Of a stretch of 64,000 bases of DNA, positions 17,066 to 26,046 are shown one piece after another. The stretch is from assembly GCA_963752505.1 (NCBI GenBank), contig CAVVYM010000008.1, forward strand, positions 1-64,000, in the 5' to 3' direction. Made by a program: the position numbers and the translations under genes. The notes below the pieces were generated by a model. The model did no database searches. It was not told the origin of the DNA and saw nothing but the letters and a program-made list of their open reading frames with translations. How positions within the stretch are numbered: the first letter of the stretch is position 1; each line of letters opens with the position of its first letter. The stretch is from JACJWR01 sp963752505. Its GTDB lineage: Bacteria > Actinomycetota > Actinomycetes > S36-B12 > UBA10799.

Positions 17066-17310
17066 GGTATGTCCTTGGGCTGCGCTCCGGTGGCGTCCAC
17101 GTAGGTGGCCCACGAACCCTGGCGTCACCGCGTGACGTCTGTCAAGTAGGCAGCCGTGGCGTGCCACTGACCCACACCCACACCCACCGATTCACTCGAA
17201 AGCCGCTCGATGAGCGCCACCGGCAGTCGCACCGGACACACAGTCCCGGGGTCAGCCAGCCCACGGGACCGTCGGGCCGCGTGCGCGGAAGCAGATTCGT
17301 GCCGTGTCAC
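17062..17310 (-). pseudogene. Decayed antitoxin partner of the MazF remnant
   Basis: A frame from GTG 17310 contains VRLPVALIERLSS, like the beta strand and first helix of ribbon-helix-helix antitoxins. It meets an in-frame TGA at 17125, and then continues for 20 codons to the TGA at 17062 that overlaps the toxin start. The last residues (DATGAQPKDIP) sit where antitoxin C-termini normally bind toxin. An internal stop plus loss of the usual middle suggests a dead gene. Upstream, 17311-17551 contains nothing I can identify. Confidence 0.45.
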
Positions 17311-17551
17311 CTCTGCATCAGCGGCTGCCTGCTCAACGTCTCGCTCGGTCGGAATTCGCCGCGGTTCACCGGCTCACCCGTCGTAGACGTCTAAGCCGCC
17401 ACGATTCCTCGACCACTTCTGGTAGCCGGGTCCCCCACGCATCCGCGCCGCCGCGGCTCATGTGTGACGGCCCACTATGCTCGGATCGTTCTTCAGCCCC
17501 CGGTAGCGTCAACCCCTGCCGACCCGCCACATGATCGGAGCCGACAGGACC

Positions 17552-18724
17552 ATGACCACTGCCCCTTCCACCACAGCCACCCGGATTCTCGTGCTGGGCG
17601 CCGGCTTCGGCGGCCTTGAACTGTCCACCTACGTGGCACACGTGTGCGGCTCCGACGTGGAGGTCACCTTGGTGGACAAGGCGCCGGGGTTCATCTTCGG
17701 CTTCTCCAAACTTGACGTGATGTTCGGCAAGGACTCCGTCGACCACGTCACACACCTGTACCGCGACGCGGTGATGCCCGGCGTGACGTTCGTGCACGCG
17801 CTTGTCACCGCCATCGATCCAGTCGCACGAGTGGTGGAGACCACCGAAGGCACCTTCGAAACCGACGTGCTGGTCGTCGCGCTCGGTGCCGGTTTGGATC
17901 CTGCAGCAACGCCTGGCTTAGTGGAGGGCGGCTACGAGTTCTACACCAACGAGGGCGCCTTCGCGGTGCGCGAAAAACTCGAAGCCTTCAGTGGCGGTCG
18001 CGTTGTGTTGGGCGTCACGTCGACGCCGTTCAAATGCCCACCAGCGCCGAGCGAAACGGCCATGCTCATGCATGACTTCCTTTCCGCGCGGGGCCTGCGC
18101 GAAGCCTCCGAGATCGCCCTGGTGATGCCGTTCGGTCGCCCTGTGCCCCCGTCACCGCAGGCAAGCGCGGCGATCCTGGCACGGTTCGCCGAGTTCGGAA
18201 TCGACTGGCATCCGGACACGGTGGTGCGCGGCCTGGATCCCAAGCGCCAGGTGGTGCTGGTCGCCCAAGGCGATGAGATCCCGTACGACCTCTTCCTGGG
18301 CGTGCCCAAACATGTGGCTCCCGAGGTGGTGGTTGCTGCGGGCATGACGCAGGACGGGTGGATCCCGGTGAACCCTCATACCTTGGTCACCTCGTACCCC
18401 GATGTGTACGCCGTTGGCGACGTCACCAGCGCCGGCACACCCAAGGCCGGAGTGTTCGCCGAAGGGCAGGCGAGCATCGCCGCCGCACATATCATTGCCA
18501 AGGTGCAGGGCCACACCACCGATGCTTCCTACGACGGCTTCGGCCGCTGCTACATGGAGTTTGGTGAGGGCACGATCGCCCAGATCGACGTCACGTTCCC
18601 CCCAGGCCAGCCCCCCACCGGCGTGCTACACGGCCCGATGGTCGAACTAGCGCGGGACAAGAGCGACTTCGGCGCTGAACGAATCGCGCGGTGGCTCGGC
18701 AAAACCTGGCAGCCTGCGCACTGA
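17552..18724 (+). CDS. FAD-dependent NAD(P)/disulfide-type oxidoreductase, SQR-like
   Basis: A 390-residue pyridine-nucleotide-disulfide-fold flavoprotein. The FAD dinucleotide motif is GAGFGG near the N-terminus, followed by VTLVDKAPGFIFGFSKLDV; a second FAD motif is YPDVYAVGDV. The middle STPFKCPPAPSE places a cysteine where sulfide:quinone oxidoreductase (SQR) family members have a catalytic one, and the C-terminal amphipathic part fits a membrane-associated SQR or type II NADH dehydrogenase relative. The substrate is unproven. I favour ATG 17552 (CGGAG upstream); ATG 17531 adds seven residues. Confidence 0.75.
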   Translation: MTTAPSTTATRILVLGAGFGGLELSTYVAHVCGSDVEVTLVDKAPGFIFGFSKLDVMFGKDSVDHVTHLYRDAVMPGVTFVHALVTAIDPVARVVETTEGTFETDVLVVALGAGLDPAATPGLVEGGYEFYTNEGAFAVREKLEAFSGGRVVLGVTSTPFKCPPAPSETAMLMHDFLSARGLREASEIALVMPFGRPVPPSPQASAAILARFAEFGIDWHPDTVVRGLDPKRQVVLVAQGDEIPYDLFLGVPKHVAPEVVVAAGMTQDGWIPVNPHTLVTSYPDVYAVGDVTSAGTPKAGVFAEGQASIAAAHIIAKVQGHTTDASYDGFGRCYMEFGEGTIAQIDVTFPPGQPPTGVLHGPMVELARDKSDFGAERIARWLGKTWQPAH

Positions 18725-18759
18725 CGCCCAGTGGCCGCCAGCGCCGCCGATTCTACGTC

Positions 18760-19425
18760 CTACCGTCGCACCACGCTGATCTGGGCCAGGAACGACCGCG
18801 TCAGCGCCTCGGTGAGCTCGTCGAGTCCGACCGCCCCCGGATCCCACGCCAGCGCCACTTCCTCCAGCCCCACCAGCCATCCGCGCACCAACAGCGCCGT
18901 GACCGGATCGTCGGCGGCCTCTGCTGGCGCGCCAGCGGCAACCACCCAGGTGGGAATCAGCGCCGTGCGCAAATCGTCGATGGTGCGCATCACCGCGGGG
19001 TCTCCCCCGGCCGCCCCGCGCACCAAGCGCACATAGAGGTCCCGTGACGACTCGACCAGTCTCAGATACCCCGAAATCAGCGACCGCACCCGTTCGGCGC
19101 CAGAGGAACCGGTGGGCGCCTTGCCGCCGGCGAGCAACCGCTGGCCGGCGCGTTCCACCACCGCCGCGTAGAAATCACTCTTGGTCGGGAAGTAGTGGAA
19201 CAGCAGGGTCCTCGAGATGCCAGCCCGATCCGCCACCTCATCGAGGGCGAGTTCGTGAATCGGGCGATCCGCGAGCAGTTCCAAGCCCACCTCAGTCAGT
19301 TGGGCACGCCGCTGCGCCGCGGACAGTCGCGAGCGGCCGACCGGGATTGGCTCCCCGTCGGCCGCGCGCACTTGAGCTGTTCCGCTCTTCGTTGGCGTAC
19401 CGCCTACTGGTGTCCCTGTCGGCAC
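18760..19425 (-). CDS. TetR family transcriptional regulator
   Basis: A 221-residue regulator with the TetR helix-turn-helix at about residues 40-85 (LALDEVADRAGISRTLLFHYFPTK is the core) and a variable ligand-binding C-terminal domain. It starts 3 bp after the fadB stop and is transcribed in the same direction as fadA-fadB, so it is the last gene of that operon. The natural hypothesis is an acyl-CoA-responsive autorepressor acting on the palindrome upstream of fadA (22892-22912). Confidence 0.9.
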   Translation of the reverse strand: MPTGTPVGGTPTKSGTAQVRAADGEPIPVGRSRLSAAQRRAQLTEVGLELLADRPIHELALDEVADRAGISRTLLFHYFPTKSDFYAAVVERAGQRLLAGGKAPTGSSGAERVRSLISGYLRLVESSRDLYVRLVRGAAGGDPAVMRTIDDLRTALIPTWVVAAGAPAEAADDPVTALLVRGWLVGLEEVALAWDPGAVGLDELTEALTRSFLAQISVVRR

Positions 19426-19525
19426 GTGCTACTCGTACCGACCGCCGGACTCGGCGAGAGCCACCAGCGACGCCGGCGGAGTGAAACGGTCGCCGTAGGC
19501 AGCTGCGAGTTCCTGGCGCGGGCTA

Positions 19526-19579
19526 CGAATCCAGCCGGGCCGCCGTCGTACCCGTTGATGTACTGCAGCACGCCTCCGG
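19526..19579. repeat. Source copy A of the 13.8-kb mosaic, inside fadB
   Basis: A 54-bp stretch of the fadB 3' region (encoding INGYDGGPAGF on the minus strand) that recurs at 13778-13832 with one inserted C. It ends about 8 bp from the second fadB frameshift. Confidence 0.9.
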
Positions 19580-20258
19580 TCCAGGCCGGGAAGCCGATGC
19601 CGAAGATCGATCCGATGTTGGCTTCGGCCGTGCTGCGCAACACACCCTCGTCGACGCACTTGACGGTCTCGATGGCCTCGATGAACAGCATCCGCTCGGC
19701 CATGTCCTCGAACGGCATCTCAGCGTTGCCGCCGTAGAGCGCGGGCAGGCTCCGACCACAGGCCAACGCGCTTGCCGTCGGCGTAGTCGTAGAAGCCGGC
19801 GCCAGCCGCACGCCCCCCGCGGGAGTGCTCGTCGACCATCGCATCGATCACCGCGTAGGACGGGTGATCCGGGTAGTCGACACCCTCCGCCTCGGCGGCG
19901 GCCTGCGCCGCGCGACGGATCCGCTGCGCCAGCGTGAGCGATACCTCGTCGAGCAGCGCCAACGGGCCCGTCGGGTAGCCGGACTGCAGCGCCGCCTGCT
20001 CGATCGACGGCGCCGGGGCACCCTCACCGAGCATGGCCGCGGCCTCACCCATGAAGGTGCCAATCACCCGCGAGGTGAAGAAGCCGCGGCTGTCGTTGAC
20101 CACGATGGGGGTCTTCTTGATCTGCTGCGCGACGTCGATCGCCTTGGCGATGGTTGCGTCGGAGGTCTGCTCTCCCACCACGATCTCGAGCAGCGGCATC
20201 TTGTCGACCGGCGAGAAGAAATGCAGCCCGATGAAGTCCGCGGGGCGGGTGACGCCGT

Positions 20259-20288
20259 CGGCGAGACCAGTGATCGGCAGCGTCGAGG
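20259..20288. repeat. Source copy B of the 13.8-kb mosaic, inside fadB
   Basis: A 30-bp stretch of fadB identical to 13830-13859. In fadB it lies 679 bp from source copy A; at 13.8 kb the two are directly joined. Confidence 0.9.
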
Positions 20289-21649
20289 TGTTGGATCCGA
20301 GTAGTGCGTCAGCGGCCAACACCGGCTCGACCTCGGCGTACACCTTGGCCTTGAGCGACGGGTCCTCGAAAACCGCCTCGATCAGCAGGTCCGCACCCTT
20401 GGCGTCCTGCACGTTGTCGGTTGCGGTGATGCGATCGAGCACCTTGGCCGCGGCGCTTTCGGTCATCTTGCCCCGGCTCACGGCCTTGTCGAGGATCGCT
20501 TGCGAGTAGGCCTTGCCCTTTTGCGCAGATTCCAGCGACACGTCCTTGAGCACAACCTCCATGCCCGACCGGGCACACACGTAGGCGATGCCCGCGCCCA
20601 TCATCCCGGCGCCAAGCACGACCACCTTCTGCGCGGTGTACTTCGGGTAGCCCTCGGGCCGAGCCGAACCCTTGTTGATGGCCTGCAGGTCGAAGAAGAA
20701 GGCCTGGATCATGTTCTTCGACACCTGCCCACACGCCAACCACGTGAAGTAGCGGGTCTCGATGAGCGACGCATTGTCGAAGTCGACCTGCGAGCCTTCA
20801 ACGGCCGCGGCCATGATGGCTTCCGGCGCAGGCATCGGGGCACCCTTGAGCTGCTTGCGCAGATTCGCCGGGAAAGCTGGCAGCACCGCGGCCAGCTTCG
20901 GATTCGACGGAGTGCCGCCGGGGATCCGGTAGCCCTTGACGTCCCAGGGTTGCGCTGACTCCGGGTTCGCCTTGATCCACTCCTTGGCCGACGCGATCAT
21001 CGCGTCAGGCGCGTCGACGACCTCGTCGACGAGCCCGACGGCCAGCGCCCCTTCAGGGCTGCGCTGCTGGCCCTGCAGCAGGATCTCCATCAGCGCCTTC
21101 TGCAGGCCGAACATGCGCACGGTGCGCACCACACCGCCGCCGCCGGGCAACAGGCCGAGCGTCACCTCGGGCAGGCCGATCTTGCCCTTGCCCTTGAGGG
21201 CCACACGGCGGTGGCAGGCGAGCGCGATCTCGAGGCCTCCGCCGAGTGCGGCACCGTTGACGGCGGCGACCACGGGCTTCCCCAGCGTCTCGAGTCGACG
21301 CAGGTGACCCTTCATGGAGTTGATCTCATCTTCCAGACGGGCAGCGTCGTCCGGCTGCGCCTGGCTGATGAGGTTGAGGTCGCCGCCCGCGAAGAAGGTG
21401 CTTTTGGCGCTGGTCAGCACGACCCCGGCGATGTCGTCCTTTTCAGCTTCGAGACGGTCGACGGTGGCCGCCAGCGACGATTGGAAGAGGGCATTCATGG
21501 TGTTTGCGCCCTGGGTGGGGTCGTCCATGGTGAGGGTGACGATGCCGTCGGCGTCAACATCCCAATTGATCATGTTCTCGGTCATGGTGTGCGTAATTCC
21601 TTGTCTGAAGTGTGAGAAGTAAGGGGTGAGCTTTCCGATGCGTGAGGCG

Positions 21650-22861
21650 TCAGACGCGCTCAACGATGGTCGCCAGGCCCATTCCGCCGCCGATGCACAG
21701 CGTGATCAAGCCGTAGCGCCCGCCGGAACGCTCCAACTCGTCGACCACGGTGCCGAGGATCATTGCCCCGGTGGCACCGAGCGGGTGGCCCATGGCCATG
21801 GCGCCACCGTTGATGTTCACCTTCTCCATCGGCAAGTCGAAGTCCTTGACCCACTTGAGCACTACCGCCGCGAACGCCTCGTTGAGCTCCCACACGTCAA
21901 TATCGTCGACACTCAACCCAGCAGTGGCGAGTACCTTCTCGGTGGCAGGGGTCGGCCCAGTGAGCATGATCGTCGGGTCGGCACCACTGACCGCGGTCGC
22001 GACGATGCGTGCCCGCGGAGCCATGTTGAAGTCCTTGCCGATCTGCTCGCTGCCGACCAGCACCAAGGCGGCACCGTCCACGATGCCCGACGAGTTACCG
22101 GGGGTGTGGACGTGGTTGATCTTCTCCACCCAGTGGAACTTCTGCAGCGCCACCGCGTCGAATCCACCCATCTCGCCGAGGCCCGCGAATGAGGGCTTCA
22201 GCTTGGCCAGGTCGGCCATCGTCGTGCCCGGGCGCATGTGCTCGTCGTGATCCAGGATCACCACACCGTTGCGGTCCTTGACCGGCACCACGGACTTGGC
22301 GAAGCGCCCGGAGCTCCAGGCCATTGCGGCGCGCTCCTGGGACTGCACGGCCAGCGCGTCGACGTCGTCGCGGCTGAAGCCCTCCGTGGTGGCGATGAGG
22401 TCCGCCGAAATGCCCTGCGGCACGAAATAGGTGTCGTAGGCCGTCTCCGGGTCCATGGCCCACGGGCCGCCGTCGGTGCCCATCGGCACCCGACTCATCG
22501 ACTCGACACCGCCCGCGAGAATGAGCGAGTCCCAGCCGGCCCGCACCTTCTGCGCAGCCGTGTTGACGGCCTCGAGACCCGAGGCGCAAAAGCGATTGAT
22601 CTGGGTGCCTGCGACGGTGTCAGGCAAACCTGCCGCAAGTGCAGCGGTCTTGGCGATGTCCGCACCCTGGTCTCCGACCGGCGTGACGCAGCCGAGGATC
22701 AAGTCTTCGATGGCGTTGGGGTCGAGGTCGGGGTGGCGCGCCTGCAGTTCGTCGATCAATCCGACGACCAGCGACACGGGCTTGACCCCGTGCAACGAGC
22801 CATTGGCCTTGCCGCGCCCACGGGGGGTGCGGATCGCCTCGTAGATAAACGCCTCGGTCAT
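21650..22861 (-). CDS. fadA: Acetyl-CoA acyltransferase (3-ketoacyl-CoA thiolase, FadA)
   Basis: A 403-residue degradative thiolase that cleaves 3-ketoacyl-CoA to acetyl-CoA. The nucleophilic cysteine is in [12 protein letters not shown] (about residue 92), the catalytic histidine in [14 protein letters not shown] and the second cysteine in CIGGGMG, all in standard positions. It is the first gene of a fadA-fadB-tetR operon and sits directly behind a near-perfect palindromic operator. ATG 22861 follows GAGGAGCACC. Confidence 0.95.
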   Translation of the reverse strand: MTEAFIYEAIRTPRGRGKANGSLHGVKPVSLVVGLIDELQARHPDLDPNAIEDLILGCVTPVGDQGADIAKTAALAAGLPDTVAGTQINRFCASGLEAVNTAAQKVRAGWDSLILAGGVESMSRVPMGTDGGPWAMDPETAYDTYFVPQGISADLIATTEGFSRDDVDALAVQSQERAAMAWSSGRFAKSVVPVKDRNGVVILDHDEHMRPGTTMADLAKLKPSFAGLGEMGGFDAVALQKFHWVEKINHVHTPGNSSGIVDGAALVLVGSEQIGKDFNMAPRARIVATAVSGADPTIMLTGPTPATEKVLATAGLSVDDIDVWELNEAFAAVVLKWVKDFDLPMEKVNINGGAMAMGHPLGATGAMILGTVVDELERSGGRYGLITLCIGGGMGLATIVERV

Positions 22862-22891
22862 GGTGCTCCTCAGAGTGGGTGACTGGATCCG

Positions 22892-22912
22892 TTATTGACT
22901 ATATGTCAATAA
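22892..22912. promoter_or_regulatory. Palindromic operator upstream of fadA
   Basis: Perfect inverted repeat: TTATTGAC (22892-22899) and GTCAATAA (22905-22912) around TATAT, 31 bp upstream of the fadA start. It is AT-rich in a GC-rich background. On the minus strand it contains TTGACA and TATAGT, so it could overlap promoter boxes. Most likely bound by the TetR protein encoded at the end of the same operon. Confidence 0.75.
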
Positions 22913-22966
22913 GGTTCCAGGCGCAATGAGGTGGCTGCCCGCGTCGCCGGGGCCCGCCGACATCCC

Positions 22967-24322
22967 CTATTGGGGTTGCAGCATGTCGACGGTGAGTTGG
23001 ATGCCGTCGAGGAGCACCTTGTCGTCCCGGCCATGCTGGCTGTCGCCGGTCACGGAGATGTTCACCGAGCCGTTGTAGGAATTGATCCCCACCACGGTGC
23101 GCAGGGTGGTTCCGATGGGGATGATCGGAGAGAGGTAGCGCACTTCGTTACCAAGGAAGTACAGCGGCTCCGAAGGCCCGCGGACGTTGGTCACCAGCGT
23201 GTCCGAGATCCAGCCGAACGCCCAACCGAATTTGGGCAGGATCGCCTCCGCCAGCGGGGCGGGGAGGGTCTTGTCGAGCATGCCGCTCATGCTGCCCACG
23301 ACCGCGGGCACCATCGACTTCTTGCCCTGCCGGGTCTGGCGCACAACAGCACCCAACCGGGCGACCGGATCCACCTCACCGACCGGCAACTCGACCGGGA
23401 TCATGCTCACCTGATTGTTCGAACGCGCGTCGCCGGGTCGTCGCAGCGACACCGGCATGACGGCTCGCACTGTGCGATCAGCCGGATCGTGCCCGTTCGC
23501 AACGATCACCTCGCGGAACCCGCCAGCCACAGCCGACATGAGCACATCGTTGACGGTGGCGCCGTGCGCCTTGCCCGCCCGCTTCACCTCGTCGAGCGAC
23601 AGGTGGATGCTGCGCCAATCGCGACCCGGCGACGGTGTGCCCGTCAGTTCGCTCGGTAGGGCCGGGTGCAGTCGCAGCAGCCCCCGCACAGTGGCCGGAG
23701 TCATCGCCGCGGCCGCCACCGTCTGCTCGACGGCGCTCCGGGCAAACCCCAGCGCGCGATCCATCGGGGAGCCGCCCGACTCCGAGACCTCGGCGTCGCG
23801 GAGCGCCGATCGCATGCTCAGCGCCTGCGACACCATCCAGTCGGTGAGGGTCTCGCCCCCTTCCTCGGCCATGTCCAATGCGCGACCGACGAGCATCGTC
23901 ACGCCCTCGCCGTCCGCGACGGAGTGGTGGATCCGCCACACCAGCGCCCATTCGCGAGGTGCGTAGCCGGAGAGCAGCGTGAGGTCCCACAACGGTCGAT
24001 CCGACGGCATGGGACGGGACATGATCTCGGAGACTGCAGCCCCGAGGTTGTCGGTGGTCTTCCTGGTGACGTGGTGTGCGGGATCCGGGGTCGCGTCGAC
24101 CCACTTCGGTTGCAGCAGCCCCGTACGGCTGGCCACCGGAACTTGTCGCAGCCGCACGGCGGATTCAAGGACCTCGGAAATGCGCTGACGGACCCGCCCG
24201 ATCGCGGGAGCACGCCCGGTGAACTCCAGCACAGCCCCCACGGCGATGGGAGCCTCGCCAGTGTCGAGGTCCATCCACAGCGAGTCGATGAAGTGCATGC
24301 GCCCGGGATCGTCAACGTCCAC
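22967..24322 (-). CDS. Wax ester synthase/diacylglycerol O-acyltransferase (WS/DGAT)
   Basis: A 451-residue acyltransferase making triacylglycerol or wax esters from acyl-CoA. The active-site motif HHSVADG lies around residues 131-137. Later family blocks NDVLMSAVAGGFRE, VMPVSLR, NNQVSMIPVELP and NVRGPSEPLYFLG are present. Start GTG 24322 has AGGAGG upstream. It lies between the aquaglyceroporin and the fadA operon, all on the same strand, consistent with a lipid-storage and turnover block. Confidence 0.93.
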   Translation of the reverse strand: MDVDDPGRMHFIDSLWMDLDTGEAPIAVGAVLEFTGRAPAIGRVRQRISEVLESAVRLRQVPVASRTGLLQPKWVDATPDPAHHVTRKTTDNLGAAVSEIMSRPMPSDRPLWDLTLLSGYAPREWALVWRIHHSVADGEGVTMLVGRALDMAEEGGETLTDWMVSQALSMRSALRDAEVSESGGSPMDRALGFARSAVEQTVAAAAMTPATVRGLLRLHPALPSELTGTPSPGRDWRSIHLSLDEVKRAGKAHGATVNDVLMSAVAGGFREVIVANGHDPADRTVRAVMPVSLRRPGDARSNNQVSMIPVELPVGEVDPVARLGAVVRQTRQGKKSMVPAVVGSMSGMLDKTLPAPLAEAILPKFGWAFGWISDTLVTNVRGPSEPLYFLGNEVRYLSPIIPIGTTLRTVVGINSYNGSVNISVTGDSQHGRDDKVLLDGIQLTVDMLQPQ

Positions 24323-24414
24323 GGCATCCTCCTACGTCGTCGGTGGGTCCACCCTGCCCCGACCATGGGGAGTGTGTCGACCCGACGACCAAGCCGCCTA
24401 GGGACCCGCCGAGC

Positions 24415-25182
24415 TCAAGCTGCCGGCGCGGTTCCACCCACTGCCAGATACATCGCCAGTGCGGCAACGACTCCCAACAGGGGGCCGACGATCGGCACCC
24501 AGGAGTACCCCCACTGCGAGGATCCCTTCCCTGCGATGGGCAGGAAGGTGTACACGATCCGGGGTCCCAAGTCGCGGAAAGGGTTGATGGCGTAGCCGGT
24601 TGGTCCGCCCAGCGAGGCCCCGATGGCGATGATCGTGAAGGCAACTGCGGCGTATCCCAGGGCTGAGTTGCCGAACTGCGGCGCCGCGTCGCCGACGCCG
24701 AACTGGAACGGCGAACTCTCGTGGATCCACACCAGCAGGACGAAAGTGCCGATGGCCTCCGTGATGACATTCCAGCCAGGTGCTTTGACAGCGGCGGAGG
24801 TGAAGAAGACTCCCCCGGTTGCGGCCGGATCGTCGTGTGTGTCGAACTGCTTCTTGTAGGCCAGGTAGGCGAGTAGCGCTCCCAGCATCGCGCCGATCAG
24901 CTGCGCTGCGAAGTAGACCGGCACGTAGGACCAGGGCAGCGCCCCGGTGAATGCCTGCTGCAAGGTTACGGCCGGGTTGAGATTGGCCCCTGATCGCCAG
25001 GACACACTCGCGCCGACGAACACCCCGAGGCCCCAGCCGAACGCGATCAGCAACCAGTCGTGGCCGTGACCGAATGAACGTTTGAGCGTGGTGTTGGCGG
25101 AGACTCCGACGCCGAGCAACAGCAGCAGCATCGTGCCGACCAATTCGCTGATGAACAGCGTGGATAGTGGGTAGTCGACCAT
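24415..25182 (-). CDS. glpF: Aquaglyceroporin (MIP family, GlpF-like) with an NPF second motif
   Basis: A 255-residue MIP channel with six predicted helices and two half-helix loops. The first loop motif is the canonical NPA (GANLNPAVTL). The second reads GYAINPFRDLGPR, with Phe replacing the usual Ala but keeping the following Arg-Asp. Arg-Asp after the motif is a glycerol-facilitator trait, so glycerol or another small solute is likely. Neighbouring plsC and WS/DGAT genes fit glycerol use for lipid synthesis. The Phe substitution is unusual and may alter the pore. Confidence 0.88.
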   Translation of the reverse strand: MVDYPLSTLFISELVGTMLLLLLGVGVSANTTLKRSFGHGHDWLLIAFGWGLGVFVGASVSWRSGANLNPAVTLQQAFTGALPWSYVPVYFAAQLIGAMLGALLAYLAYKKQFDTHDDPAATGGVFFTSAAVKAPGWNVITEAIGTFVLLVWIHESSPFQFGVGDAAPQFGNSALGYAAVAFTIIAIGASLGGPTGYAINPFRDLGPRIVYTFLPIAGKGSSQWGYSWVPIVGPLLGVVAALAMYLAVGGTAPAA

Positions 25183-25247
25183 TGCTGCACGCTAGTACGA
25201 GCGACGCCGCTCCGGCAGGCGTTTGTCTCAGCTCAGTCTCAGCAACC

Positions 25248-26006
25248 TCAATCCGCAGCGCGCTTGGCGGCCTTTCGAGCCTTTGCCTCCTCCTCAAGCA
25301 CGGCAGCCTCCTCCAGTGTGGGGGCGGAACCGCCGTGTCGAGCCGGCAGCCACCAAGCGTCGTCGCCGGGCCCGGGCCGATCCGGGTAGCGGGCGATCGT
25401 TTCGTCGAGCAGCGCGGTCATCCGAGCACGGAGCTCGGCCGTGACCGCGTCGGGGTCGTCGTCAAGCGTCGGATACATGGGCTCCCCCAGGGTGATCGAC
25501 ACCGCATGACCTCGGGAGTAGTCCTTGTGCTGGTAGGACATCATCCGCTGGCCGCCGAAAACGATCTCAGGTAGCAACGGCACTCCCGCCTGGGCAGCCA
25601 TGCGCACCGCACCGGACTTGAAGTCCTTGAGATCGAACGACCGGCTCATGGTCGCCTCCGGAAAGACCCCGACGATCTCCCCTGCGCGCAGAGCCGCAAC
25701 TGCCGCATCGAACGCGTGGGCTCCTGCTGATCGATCCACCGGTATGTGCTTCATTCCCCGCATCAAGGGACCAGCGATGCGATGGGCGAAGACCGCATCC
25801 TTCGCCATGAAACGGACGTAGCGCTTGTGCTCGTCAGCCGGGTAGCCGGCGAAGATGAAGTCCAGAAAACTGGTGTGGTTGATCGCGAAGACAGCTCCAC
25901 CGGTGCGCGGGACGTTCTCCGCGCCGACGCAATCGATGTGAATCCGCCAGACCTTGAACAGCCCGCGAAGCGCTTTCACGACAGGGAAGTAAACAGTTTC
26001 ACCCAC
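25248..26006 (-). CDS. plsC: 1-acyl-sn-glycerol-3-phosphate acyltransferase (PlsC family)
   Basis: A 252-residue acyltransferase of phospholipid and triacylglycerol synthesis at the membrane. The catalytic HX4D motif is NHTSFLD (about residue 43 onward), followed by KHIPVDR and FPEATMS, the actinobacterial form of the FPEGTR block. A charged Ala/Glu/Lys-rich tail (EEAAVLEEEAKARKAAK) ends the protein. First gene of the minus-strand lipid block. Confidence 0.92.
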   Translation of the reverse strand: MGETVYFPVVKALRGLFKVWRIHIDCVGAENVPRTGGAVFAINHTSFLDFIFAGYPADEHKRYVRFMAKDAVFAHRIAGPLMRGMKHIPVDRSAGAHAFDAAVAALRAGEIVGVFPEATMSRSFDLKDFKSGAVRMAAQAGVPLLPEIVFGGQRMMSYQHKDYSRGHAVSITLGEPMYPTLDDDPDAVTAELRARMTALLDETIARYPDRPGPGDDAWWLPARHGGSAPTLEEAAVLEEEAKARKAAKRAAD

Positions 26007-26046
26007 GTGTGCAGACTAGCGCGATTCTGTGCAACCATCTGCCCTC

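Larger units (their letters stand above)
19429..21585 (-). pseudogene. fadB: 3-hydroxyacyl-CoA dehydrogenase/enoyl-CoA hydratase (FadB/FadJ-like), two frameshifts near the 3' end
   Basis: Trifunctional-type beta-oxidation protein of about 715 residues from ATG 21585. It has an N-terminal crotonase domain (AAVNGAALGGGLEIALACHRRVAL), then an NAD-binding domain (VVLGAGMMGAGIAYVCARSG) and a dehydrogenase core (GLHFFSPVDKMPLLEIV). The frame is lost near 19752, where one surplus base follows GKRVGLWS. It is lost again near 19518, just before the terminal ELAAAYGDRFTPPAS. Reading through both shifts restores a normal C-terminus ending at the stop 19429-19431. The compensated reading is otherwise perfectly conserved, so the breaks are recent mutations or sequence errors. 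Partner thiolase fadA is 64 bp upstream. Confidence 0.88.
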
